The translations under genes and the position numbers were made by a program. From Ruminococcus sp. (lineage in GTDB: Bacteria; Bacillota; Clostridia; Oscillospirales; Ruminococcaceae), in contig JAEELF010000062.1 of the NCBI GenBank assembly GCA_016288815.1, positions 1 to 62,754 of the forward strand: a stretch of 62,754 nt of DNA, given 5' to 3'. This document shows positions 53,971 to 61,527 of the stretch, in pieces. Position 1 is the stretch's first letter. Each line of letters opens with the position of its first letter. The notes beneath the pieces were generated by a model. It was not told the origin of the DNA, did not search any database, and was given only the letters and a program-made list of their open reading frames with translations.

Positions 53971-55197
53971 ATGGGCAAATTCAAGCAGATCACAGCCAAC
54001 GACAGAGTCTCTATCAGACAAAAGCTCTCCTCCGGTGAGTCTCTCAACGTCAATGAGACCTCGTTCTTCTCGAGAGTCTATGTCAAGGGTATCATGCGCC
54101 CTACTGTCGAGGATAAGAAAAAGCTCCTCTACATCGGCGCTGTCGGTGTGCCCCTCATCAAGTTCATCGGCAAAAAGGTCAACCGCGCTCAGTTCTTCAT
54201 GATCGTCGCTGAGATCGCCGAGGTCATGAAAAAAACTACTGCCAATAACCTCCGCCCCGAGAATCTCGTGTTCGATACCGAGAATATCATCATCAATCCC
54301 CGCACCGGCGACCTCTTTTTCATATATCAGCCGGTCAACGGCGCGGAAAGGAACATCGGGTTCATCCCCTTCCTCCGTCAGCTCGTCAACTCGTGCAGCT
54401 TCGATTCCGGTGAGGATACCTCCTACGTCAGCAACTTCGTGGGCTACCTCAACAGCCTGAAGTCGTTCTCTATGCAGGAGTTCGAGCGCTATATCTACGG
54501 CGTTTCGCCCTCCACACACGGCGTTCTCCAGAGAATGGGCTACATCAGCGTCACTCCGGCACCGCAGCCGACTCCGGTCCAGAACGCTCCGCAGCAGGCG
54601 CAGAGACCTGTCCAGCAGCCTGTTCAGCAGCCAGTACAGAGACCCGCTCAGCAGCCCGTTCAGCAGGCTTCATTCGCAAGGCCTGCCGCTCCTGCGCCTC
54701 AGCCGGTAAAGCCCGCTGCTCCTGCACCCGCTCCTCAGCCCGCAAAGCCCGTGGCTGCGGCTGCGTCCGCGGGGAATGACGTCGCTCAGCAGATCATCAA
54801 GGACATCAATACGGCTTCCGCAAAGCTCAAGACATCCTCACCTGCTCCCGCCCTTCTCAACGAAGAGGATGAGGGTACTATGCTCCTCAGCGATCTCGAG
54901 AATCCTACGGCTAAGCTCAAGCGCCGCTCAAACGGCGATGAGGTCACCATAAGCTCCGATACGTTCCGTATCGGCAAGGACAGCGCCCACAGCGATTACT
55001 GCGTCACCGGGAACAAGACCATAAGCCGTCAGCACGCTGTCATCAGGCGCAGGAACGGGGAGTTCTTCTTCATCGACAACGGCTCCACCAACAAGTCCTA
55101 CGTCAACGGGACTGTTGTCCCTGCAAACACCGAGCGCAAGCTCGCCAGCGGGGACGTCATCAAACTCTCCAACGAGGAATTCATCTTCACAAGATAA
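53971..55197 (+). CDS. FHA-domain protein with DUF6382-like N-terminus
   Basis: A 408-residue protein. The N-terminal part (about 1-185, MGKFKQITANDRVSIRQKL to MQEFERYIYG) matches the DUF6382-type domain that often precedes FHA domains. A Pro/Ala/Gln-rich linker (about 190-265) is followed by an FHA domain (about 325-408) with DTFRIGKD, SRQHAVIRR, NGSTNKSYVNG and SGDVIKLSNEEF; the arginine, serine and asparagine that bind phosphothreonine are in place. It would recognise a phosphorylated partner and lies ahead of a PP2C phosphatase. ATG at 53971 follows AGAGGGTATTGAA. Confidence 0.85.
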   Translation: MGKFKQITANDRVSIRQKLSSGESLNVNETSFFSRVYVKGIMRPTVEDKKKLLYIGAVGVPLIKFIGKKVNRAQFFMIVAEIAEVMKKTTANNLRPENLVFDTENIIINPRTGDLFFIYQPVNGAERNIGFIPFLRQLVNSCSFDSGEDTSYVSNFVGYLNSLKSFSMQEFERYIYGVSPSTHGVLQRMGYISVTPAPQPTPVQNAPQQAQRPVQQPVQQPVQRPAQQPVQQASFARPAAPAPQPVKPAAPAPAPQPAKPVAAAASAGNDVAQQIIKDINTASAKLKTSSPAPALLNEEDEGTMLLSDLENPTAKLKRRSNGDEVTISSDTFRIGKDSAHSDYCVTGNKTISRQHAVIRRRNGEFFFIDNGSTNKSYVNGTVVPANTERKLASGDVIKLSNEEFIFTR

Positions 55198-55224
55198 CCT
55201 TTTTTCTGCCCCCGGAGGGAATCC

Positions 55225-56001
55225 ATGGAATACATCACAGCAGCCGATACCGATATCGGCATCTCAAAAAAGACTAATCAGGACAGCCTGTGCATAAAGG
55301 TCGCGGAGGCTGAGGCCGGCATGGTCGGGCTCATGCTCGTGTGCGACGGCATGGGCGGTCTCGATATGGGCGAGCTCGCGAGTGCTACCGTCATCCGCAG
55401 CTTCGTTCACTGGTTCGACAACGAGCTCCCCTTTGAGCTCAGTACATGGGACTGGCACAAAGCCGCAAAGCGCGTGACATCGCGTATACAGAGCCTGAAC
55501 GCTCAGCTCATCGACTACGGCAGACAGCGCAGCATCCAGCTCGGTACCACTGCGACCGGCGTCATCGCACTGGGGTCGAAGTACCTCAGCTTCCACGTCG
55601 GCGACACGAGACTCTACAAGATCTCCTACCAGCTGCGTCAGCTCACCGAGGATCAGACGTTCATCAACCGCGAGATCAAGCGCGGCAACATGACTCCCGA
55701 GCAGGCTGCCACCGACCCCCGCAGGAACGCGCTTATCCAGTGTATCGGTGTTTCGGGTGCGGTCACTCCTGAGATACAGCTCGGCACGCTCGAGGACGGG
55801 GCGAATTACCTCATCTGCTCCGACGGGTTCCGTCATGTGGTCTCTGAGGAGGAGATGTTCGAGGCGCTCTCTCCCAGATTCGTCACTACGAGGAGCACCA
55901 TGCAGGCCAAAATGCGTGCGCTCATCGACACGGTCAAGGAGCGCGGCGAGCGGGATAACATCTCGGCGCTGATGTTCAGGCCGGAAATGCGGGAGGTGTG
56001 A
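55225..56001 (+). CDS. PP2C-family serine/threonine phosphatase
   Basis: A 258-residue metal-dependent phosphatase. Motifs: TNQDSLCI with the metal aspartate, VCDGMGGLDMGELAS, RLYKISY..LTEDQTF, and the C-terminal ERGERDNISALMF with the metal aspartate. The family is complete. It follows the FHA gene by 27 bases with a ribosome binding site (GGAGGGAAT) and is likely its partner in phospho-threonine signalling. No Ser/Thr kinase is in this window. Confidence 0.9.
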   Translation: MEYITAADTDIGISKKTNQDSLCIKVAEAEAGMVGLMLVCDGMGGLDMGELASATVIRSFVHWFDNELPFELSTWDWHKAAKRVTSRIQSLNAQLIDYGRQRSIQLGTTATGVIALGSKYLSFHVGDTRLYKISYQLRQLTEDQTFINREIKRGNMTPEQAATDPRRNALIQCIGVSGAVTPEIQLGTLEDGANYLICSDGFRHVVSEEEMFEALSPRFVTTRSTMQAKMRALIDTVKERGERDNISALMFRPEMREV

Positions 56002-56004
56002 GCT

Positions 56005-56289
56005 TTGTCTGACGAAATGAAGGTCATTCTGATCGCGGTAGCGGCGTTTGTCGTGATAAATATCGTAATGTGGACGGTGATCATCATCTCCAACAAGCGC
56101 GTCAAGCGTAAGTCGGGCAGCCTGCCTAAGGTGCCGCTCACCGGCGAGGATGCGCTCGCGCGGACTATCGAGATACCCGTCAGCGAGATCGCTGAGGAGT
56201 ACGCTCGCACGGTGCAGAAAACTGTGCGGAAGCAGGAACTCAAAATGATCGAGAGCATCGTGATGATACACACCGACGAGAAAATATGA
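56005..56289 (+). CDS. Small single-pass membrane protein of the FHA/PP2C operon
   Basis: A 94-residue protein: one N-terminal membrane segment (VILIAVAAFVVINIVMWTVI) and a basic-to-mixed cytosolic tail (KRVKRKSGSLPKV, then a helical region with LARTIEIPVSEIAEEYART). The start is TTG at 56005 behind GGGAGGTGTGAGCT, three bases after the PP2C stop, so it is translationally linked. No family was recognised. Threonines in the tail (for example SLPKVPLTGED, LARTIEI) could be phosphorylated and bound by the FHA protein; that is inference. Confidence 0.68.
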   Translation: MSDEMKVILIAVAAFVVINIVMWTVIIISNKRVKRKSGSLPKVPLTGEDALARTIEIPVSEIAEEYARTVQKTVRKQELKMIESIVMIHTDEKI

Positions 56290-56296
56290 TAACGCA

Positions 56297-56326
56297 AAGG
56301 GCGGACATTATTGTCCGCCTTTCTTG
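56297..56326 (+). terminator. Terminator of the FHA/PP2C operon
   Basis: AAAGGGCGGACA/TGTCCGCCTTT with TTCTT following. Confidence 0.78.
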
Positions 56327-56384
56327 TTCGGTAGGGTGATTTGCAGGGGCGGCATCCCCGGCAGGGGTGTTAGTGAGTTCTGTG

Positions 56385-56420
56385 TATGAAAAAGGGCGGA
56401 CATTGCTGTCCGCCCTTTGC
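56385..56420. terminator. Terminator of the second GH9 cellulase
   Basis: AAAGGGCGGACA/TGTCCGCCCTTT hairpin, with A-rich bases at its left (T run on the minus strand). It repeats the stem of 56297-56326. Confidence 0.78.
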
Positions 56421-56432
56421 GTTTTTATCGGG

Positions 56433-58712
56433 TCACACCGGGAGCTTGGTATATATGCCTGCTTCGTACTTCTGGATCGCAAGTGCGTCCTCGTTCGTTA
56501 CGCCGTCGTTTCCAACGACATCTGCATTCTTCCTGCCCTGTGTGCTCAGTGCGAAGTTGTCAGGATCTGCCTGGCTCTTCATGATCGCTACTGCATCTGC
56601 CATGTTTACTACGCCGTTGCAGTTTGCGTCACCGGCAAGATAATTGCCGTCTCCGCCCTGCGTTGTTGTAGTTGTTGCCTTTGTGGTAGTTGTAGTAGTT
56701 GTGGTAGTTCTGGTGGTAGTTGTGCTTGTAGTAGTTGTGGTAGCCTTGGTAGTTGTGGTGGTAGTTGTGCCGCCGTCTACCGTTACCTTGACGCTGTCAA
56801 CTGTGAACTCGCCGCTGTTGATCCACCATGTACCGAACTTGAGCTCGCCGCCGTACTGGGTCTGGATTATCGCTGCTGTATCAGAGTCAACGTTCCATGT
56901 GATAGTACCGGTCTTGCCGCTGATGCTCTGTGACATATTGTCAGTCATTGTCCAGTAATCAGGAGCTACGCTTGTGGAGGAGCCGAATGCGCCCTCCCAC
57001 TTGCCGATGTCGCTGTTGGAGGAGATAGTTACCTCGACCTTCTTTACCTTCGCGCCCGACGGGAGACCAAAGTCTTCCCACGGGAATGCGATCATCTTCT
57101 CGTCTGCGTTCTGGTCGAATACAACGTGCTTGTTGGGTGTTACCTCGTATGTGTTTCCGTTTGTGGAAGCCTTTGTGGTAGTTGTGGTGTTGCTCTGCTG
57201 ACGGGTCGTTGTAGTTGTAGTCTGGCTGTTGCCGCCCTGTGTTGTGGTAGTTGTCTGCTGAGTTGTAGTAGATGTTGTGGGCTGCGAAGAACCAGAGTAG
57301 ATCTTTGTTACGCCCTCGATAGATGTATCGCAGGAGCCTGTGCCGTAGAAGTGGTAGAGACCTGCTGCTGCGCCTACGAGACCTGCGTTGTAGTCGATCG
57401 CTACCTCGTTGCAGACGTAGTCAGACATATTATCGTGGTAAGTGCCGCCTGCATCGCACGGACCGCCTACGAGCGCACCGATGAGAGTGTGCGAGTTAGA
57501 ACCGTATGTAGAATAAACCTTCATATGGTCGTTCTGATCGAATTCTCCTGTGGGGAACTGCTCATAGCTTGTGTAGCCGGAAGCTGCTCTGTGGTGAGCG
57601 TTCTTTGCGCTGTTGGAAGCAAAGCCTGTTACGAAGCAGGTATTTGCGGGGTTCTGGCCGAGGATGTAGTTCATCTGGCCCTTTGCCCAATCCTTGTAGT
57701 TGCCTGCCTGATGTGCTGTAGCAACGAGAGTTGTGAACTGCATAGAGCAGTTGAGACGTGCGCTGCCCCACTTATCAAGGAACATATAGTTGCTGCCGTT
57801 CGCATTGGCGGACATAAAGCCGTTGGCTGCGCTCCAGTCGTTTGTGATCTCGCCGAGGAGGCAGGCTGCACCGAGGTGAGCGTCGTTCCAGCCGTGTACC
57901 CAGCCTACCTTAGGAAGCTTGGACTTGAGGTCGTTGAGGTACTGGCTATCGCCTGTTGCGAGGTAGAGCCAGCCTGCTGCCCATGCCTGATCGTCGGCAA
58001 CGCTGTTGGAGCCGTAGAACTCGCAGGAGAACGGCTGGTTGTACTGTGTGGAGAAATTGTAGAGAGCCTTAGCGTAGGTAAGATCCTCTGCCTGGCCGAA
58101 GTTCTTGTAGTTTGCGGCGAGTGCAGCTGCATACTCGGCAGCGATGTCGCTTGCCTTTGTCTGTCCCTGACTTGTCCAGAACATCTGTCTGCTGCCCTGC
58201 TGCTCCGGAGGTCCCCAGTAGTTGTGGTCCTCGTGGCCTTCGCCCTTCATGTAAAGGAAGTCCGTAACTGTGCCGCCGCTGAGCTTGGTGGAATTCTTGA
58301 AGAACTCGCAGAAGTGATCAAGGATGACCTTGAGGTGCTCGGTCTGGCCTGTTGCGTCGAATGCGTCGCCGAACTCGTAGTAGCTCCACTCAAGAGTTGA
58401 AGCTGTGAAGCCCTGCGGAAGTCCGAACATTGCGTGGTCGCCGGCGTCGTGGAAGCCGCCCTTGACCTCATCGGTCATGTGGCAGTTGCTTCTCCACGAG
58501 ATAGCGCCTGTGGAGTTGTCTCCGCACATATTCGCATCGTAGAAATAGAGAGAGTACTGAAGGAGTCTTGCATAGTTATCTGTATCAGCCGCATTTGCTG
58601 TGACAGCGACAGAGGGGGTCACTGATGCAGTAAACGGAGCTGCTACTGCTGAGAGCGCCAGTACGCCGCTTATAAGCTGCGCTTTCAGCTTGTTGATCTT
58701 GGTCTTGACCAT
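56433..58712 (-). CDS. Secreted GH9 cellulase with a C-terminal CBM-like module and type I dockerin
   Basis: A 759-residue secreted glucanase. Signal peptide (about 1-41, ending TANA); GH9 domain (about 45-465) with catalytic aspartates in HDAGDHAMF (about 92), HHRAASGYTSYEQ (about 372) and the glutamate in NEVAIDYNAG (about 434). A Thr/Gln-rich linker, then a beta module (about 516-646) with KMIAFPWEDFGLPSGAKVKK, WEGAFGSSTSVAPDYW and FGTWWINSGEF, resembling ruminococcal carbohydrate-binding modules such as CBM79; the number is tentative. A second Thr linker precedes the dockerin (687-759) with DANCNGVVNMADAVAIM and GNDGVTNEDALAIQ. Together with the enzyme at 45615 it marks a cellulosome-type lifestyle. 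Confidence 0.92.
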   Translation of the reverse strand: MVKTKINKLKAQLISGVLALSAVAAPFTASVTPSVAVTANAADTDNYARLLQYSLYFYDANMCGDNSTGAISWRSNCHMTDEVKGGFHDAGDHAMFGLPQGFTASTLEWSYYEFGDAFDATGQTEHLKVILDHFCEFFKNSTKLSGGTVTDFLYMKGEGHEDHNYWGPPEQQGSRQMFWTSQGQTKASDIAAEYAAALAANYKNFGQAEDLTYAKALYNFSTQYNQPFSCEFYGSNSVADDQAWAAGWLYLATGDSQYLNDLKSKLPKVGWVHGWNDAHLGAACLLGEITNDWSAANGFMSANANGSNYMFLDKWGSARLNCSMQFTTLVATAHQAGNYKDWAKGQMNYILGQNPANTCFVTGFASNSAKNAHHRAASGYTSYEQFPTGEFDQNDHMKVYSTYGSNSHTLIGALVGGPCDAGGTYHDNMSDYVCNEVAIDYNAGLVGAAAGLYHFYGTGSCDTSIEGVTKIYSGSSQPTTSTTTQQTTTTTQGGNSQTTTTTTRQQSNTTTTTKASTNGNTYEVTPNKHVVFDQNADEKMIAFPWEDFGLPSGAKVKKVEVTISSNSDIGKWEGAFGSSTSVAPDYWTMTDNMSQSISGKTGTITWNVDSDTAAIIQTQYGGELKFGTWWINSGEFTVDSVKVTVDGGTTTTTTTKATTTTTSTTTTRTTTTTTTTTKATTTTTQGGDGNYLAGDANCNGVVNMADAVAIMKSQADPDNFALSTQGRKNADVVGNDGVTNEDALAIQKYEAGIYTKLPV

Positions 58713-58764
58713 GTTATCACACTACTTTCATTATTGATATCCGCCTATAATATGTAGTACCTAC

Positions 58765-58792
58765 ATTATACTTATTTTTCCGTCCGTGTAAA
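58765..58792 (-). promoter_or_regulatory. Promoter of the second GH9 cellulase
   Basis: Minus strand TTTACA (58792-58787), 16-base spacer, TATAAT (58770-58765). Confidence 0.65.
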
Positions 58793-58977
58793 TTACAAAA
58801 CGGTTACAATTTATCAACATATGGGCTTTTGCTCAAAATTTCAGCGTTATGCATTAACATTCCTTCTGCTGATTGTGCAGTTTTAACGTAAAGTGGTTAA
58901 CAATTTATGAACAAATTTGAATTTGCTAAATCAGATACATTTGAGAACGGTTAGTATTTTTGTGCTGACCGTGCATC

Positions 58978-59403
58978 TTACATTCTGCTGTTATAGTACG
59001 CCGAGACCGCCCCGTACACAATAAACACGAACGCAAGGCACACTGACAGCGTACAGCAGACCACGCTGCTGAAAAAGTTTGACACTACCGTAGCAAGTCC
59101 AAGTCCTACTACTATGATATTGAACATAGCCGCTGAGGACTTCTGCACTAACTGGATATTCCTCTCATCAGTGCTCTGGATATACATTTTCTTCAGACGG
59201 ACATCATCGCGCAGAGCCTTCTTCGTCTGTATCAGCTGAACTGCCAGCACACCGCACAGTCCTCCGAAAAATCCGCTGGTTGCGTTAAAGCCGTCATTAT
59301 GTTTGCCGAATATGACCAGTGTGAGCATCCCCACAAGTGATATCACAATGAACACCCTGTACTTTATGACTTTCTTTTCCAGTGATCTTCTGAAATCTTC
59401 CAT
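58978..59403 (-). CDS. Small membrane protein partner of the HTH regulator
   Basis: A 141-residue membrane protein with four hydrophobic segments: FIVISLVGMLTLVIFG, SGFFGGLCGVLAVQLI, MFNIIVVGLGLATVVS and LSVCLAFVFIVYGAVSAYY. The basic N-terminus is EDFRRSLEKKVIKYR. No family is certain. ATG 59403 follows GTAAGGAGGCAATT; the frame opens 11 codons upstream. It is ten bases behind an XRE-type regulator with an operator-like promoter; such HTH/membrane-protein pairs are common in Firmicutes and usually lack a known function. Confidence 0.72.
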   Translation of the reverse strand: MEDFRRSLEKKVIKYRVFIVISLVGMLTLVIFGKHNDGFNATSGFFGGLCGVLAVQLIQTKKALRDDVRLKKMYIQSTDERNIQLVQKSSAAMFNIIVVGLGLATVVSNFFSSVVCCTLSVCLAFVFIVYGAVSAYYNSRM

Positions 59404-59413
59404 AATTGCCTCC

Positions 59414-59620
59414 TTACAGGTTCTCTTCTCCCTCAAATATGAACAGCTCTTCGATCGTTATCCCGAAGTACTGCGCCGCTTTGTGTGCAAGCGTGAGAGA
59501 AGCATTGTACTTTCCGTTTTCGAGTGAGATTATCGTCTGCCGCGTGACTGCAAGCGCGTCCGCAAGCTCCTGCTGCGTGACTCTGCGTTCCTTCCGCAGC
59601 TCCTGTATCCTGTTTTTCAA
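59414..59620 (-). CDS. Small XRE-family transcriptional regulator
   Basis: A 68-residue protein that is almost entirely a helix-turn-helix domain: RVTQQELADALAVTRQTIIS (residues about 13-32), then ENGKYNASLTLAHKAAQYFG and a short tail. This size and sequence fit the family of small Cro/cI-like regulators (MKNRIQELR start). It is upstream of the membrane protein. The promoter contains a direct and inverted GTAAAG motif consistent with self-control. Confidence 0.9.
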   Translation of the reverse strand: MKNRIQELRKERRVTQQELADALAVTRQTIISLENGKYNASLTLAHKAAQYFGITIEELFIFEGEENL

Positions 59621-59640
59621 GCTATCACGCTCCCTTTCAG

Positions 59641-59691
59641 GTAAAGTTAGCTTTACAATATTAGTATAGCAAGCTTTACATCATTTGTCAA
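59641..59691 (-). promoter_or_regulatory. Promoter and operator candidate for the HTH regulator
   Basis: Minus strand TTGACA (59691-59686), 17-base spacer, TATACT (59668-59663). The perfect inverted repeat GTAAAG-TTAG-CTTTAC lies at 59641-59656, just downstream of the -10, and a further GTAAAG half-site (minus-strand orientation) is in the spacer at 59673-59678. A small Cro-like protein binding both would block its own promoter. Confidence 0.7.
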
Positions 59692-59760
59692 GTGCACTGT
59701 ACATATTTTTATAATTTAACATTAGCTCTTCCCGGAAGCGTATGCAGCTGTATAAAGTCC

Positions 59761-59789
59761 TTGACACTTTATCTCCTTTATTGTATAAT
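59761..59789 (+). promoter_or_regulatory. Promoter of the solute-binding protein gene
   Basis: TTGACA (59761-59766), 17-base spacer, TATAAT (59784-59789): a perfect consensus. Confidence 0.9.
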
Positions 59790-59846
59790 GTAATCAACAG
59801 GCTGCTGCGGCACCTCACCGCTCAGCACGAAAGGAGTTTTTTCACA

Positions 59847-61283
59847 ATGAACAGATTAAAAAGGACCCTTGCCGCTCTCATGGCAGTTACGGCAATGGCT
59901 CTCGCCGTTTCCTCTTGCGGCGGCAGCTCGGACAGCGCGAATGAGTCCTCCGAGGCTCTCGCTACCAAGGCTTCCGAGGAGAATACCCTCCCCTCCGCGG
60001 ACAAAGACGAGATCACCGGAGGCAACGTCGATCTCGCAGGCACTTCCATTACATGGCTTTCCTACTACGACATCAACCCTCAGGGTATGGCCGACCGCTC
60101 CAACGCTCTCGCCCTCTACGAGGACGTCTATGGCTGCTCGGTCAACTACGTTCAGACCACCTCCGAGGACAAGTTCAACAAGCTCGCTTCTATGATAATC
60201 TCCGGCGAGGAGGTCGATATGTTCCCCTATGAGTGGGAGGCCGTTCCGAACGGTGTGCTCAAGAATCAGTACGACCCGCTCGATCCCTACTACGATATCC
60301 TCGGTATGGACGACGAGGAGCTCTGGGGCGATATGGAGGACGTCATTGATATGTTCTCCTACAACGGCGGTCACTACGTTATCCCCTACTGCATCTCCGA
60401 CCCGCTCATCATCACCTACAGCCGCACTATGATGCAGGCCGAGGGCCTCGATGATCCCTATGAGCTCTATCAGGACGGCGAGTGGGACTGGGATTCCTTT
60501 ATGTCCATGATGCAGACCTTCGTTGCTAACGCTCCCGCAGGTCAGACCCGCTACGGTATCAACGGCTGGTTCGGTCAGGCACTGATACAGTCCACGGGCC
60601 ACACTATCATCAACTACGACGGCAGCAAGTTCTCCAACAATATCGGTGACCCCGAGATCGAAAAGGCTGAGCTCCTTATGCAGGACATCGCTTCGAGCCA
60701 GCTCTATGACCCGTCGTGGATGGGCAATTTCCCGGAGAATCAGTCCACTCTCTTCTACGCTATGGCAGACTGGGCACTCGGTGCTTCCAATGCAAAGAAC
60801 CCCGACCTCGACCTCATGATAGTTCCTTTCCCGAAGGAGCCGGGTGCTGATGAGTACTACCTCTGCTGCAATTACGGTGCGAGAATGCTCGTCAAGAACT
60901 CCAAGAAGGGCGAGGCTGTTGCAGCGTATATCCGCTGTGAGCGTATCGCGGCGACCGAGGAGAAGTACCAGGATATCGCCAAGAGCAAGGCTCTTATCCC
61001 GCAGCAGACCGCTTCCGGTATCGTTACCTCCTTTATCACTGAGGAGCAGTACGACGCGCTCGTGACCTATAAGGATCCCGCTGTGATCGTTCCGATGTTC
61101 GACTTCGGATACGGTATGGGCGACAGAATGTACGGCGACGGTGAGTATACCTACGAGACCCGCGGCGTCATGAATAACCTCACTGAGGCTCTGCTCAACG
61201 GTGAGAGTGCTGTCGATTCGTGGGCTACGCTCCGTGAGGCGTGGACCGGCGTTATCGATGAGGAGATCGCGGCGTATAACTGA
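59847..61283 (+). CDS. Extracellular solute-binding lipoprotein (sugar ABC importer-like)
   Basis: A 478-residue predicted lipoprotein: signal peptide with lipobox AVSSC (cysteine 24), a Ser/Asp/Glu-rich linker, and a family 1 solute-binding fold. Aromatic-rich segments such as DLAGTSITWLSYYDI, YEWEAVPNGV and DGEWDWDSFMSMMQTF are typical of sugar-binding proteins. The ATG at 59847 follows GAAAGGAGTTTTTTCACA. It is alone between a perfect promoter and a terminator; the permeases and ATPase must lie elsewhere. With two dockerin cellulases in the window, uptake of a cellodextrin-like ligand is possible but not shown. Confidence 0.85.
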   Translation: MNRLKRTLAALMAVTAMALAVSSCGGSSDSANESSEALATKASEENTLPSADKDEITGGNVDLAGTSITWLSYYDINPQGMADRSNALALYEDVYGCSVNYVQTTSEDKFNKLASMIISGEEVDMFPYEWEAVPNGVLKNQYDPLDPYYDILGMDDEELWGDMEDVIDMFSYNGGHYVIPYCISDPLIITYSRTMMQAEGLDDPYELYQDGEWDWDSFMSMMQTFVANAPAGQTRYGINGWFGQALIQSTGHTIINYDGSKFSNNIGDPEIEKAELLMQDIASSQLYDPSWMGNFPENQSTLFYAMADWALGASNAKNPDLDLMIVPFPKEPGADEYYLCCNYGARMLVKNSKKGEAVAAYIRCERIAATEEKYQDIAKSKALIPQQTASGIVTSFITEEQYDALVTYKDPAVIVPMFDFGYGMGDRMYGDGEYTYETRGVMNNLTEALLNGESAVDSWATLREAWTGVIDEEIAAYN

Positions 61284-61305
61284 TGTTCTGGTCTTTTTAA
61301 AAATG

Positions 61306-61340
61306 CAGCCCCCGATAGCAGTTGCTTTCGGGGGTTTTTT
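61306..61340 (+). terminator. Terminator of the solute-binding protein gene
   Basis: CCCCCGA/TCGGGGG followed by TTTTTT. Confidence 0.88.
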
Positions 61341-61422
61341 ATTGTGTGGGAATCTGGCGGGACGCCGGGGCGGCGTCGCTGGCAAGAAAAACGACCGCGC
61401 GGTCGTTCATACCGATAGAAAG

Positions 61423-61452
61423 ATCCCCCGGCTCTGATGAACCGGGGGATCA
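61423..61452 (-). terminator. Hairpin downstream of nifJ, possible terminator
   Basis: GATCCCCCGG/CCGGGGGATC with TTTCT following on the minus strand. The intervening 61385-61402 is a palindrome CGACCGCGCGGTCG and 61497-61512 a partial repeat (GCAGCGCGATGCTGC); no gene is seen in 61284-61527. Confidence 0.65.
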
Positions 61453-61527
61453 ATTTCTCTTATTCGCGGAATATTACTTCCGTTGCCTCATTTGTGCAGC
61501 GCGATGCTGCCCGCGGGGGCTCCCCGC

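Noticed and set aside
59414..59620. Toxin-antitoxin reading of the HTH/membrane pair
   Set aside because: The partner is a four-segment membrane protein without toxin features, and such pairs are common non-TA arrangements.
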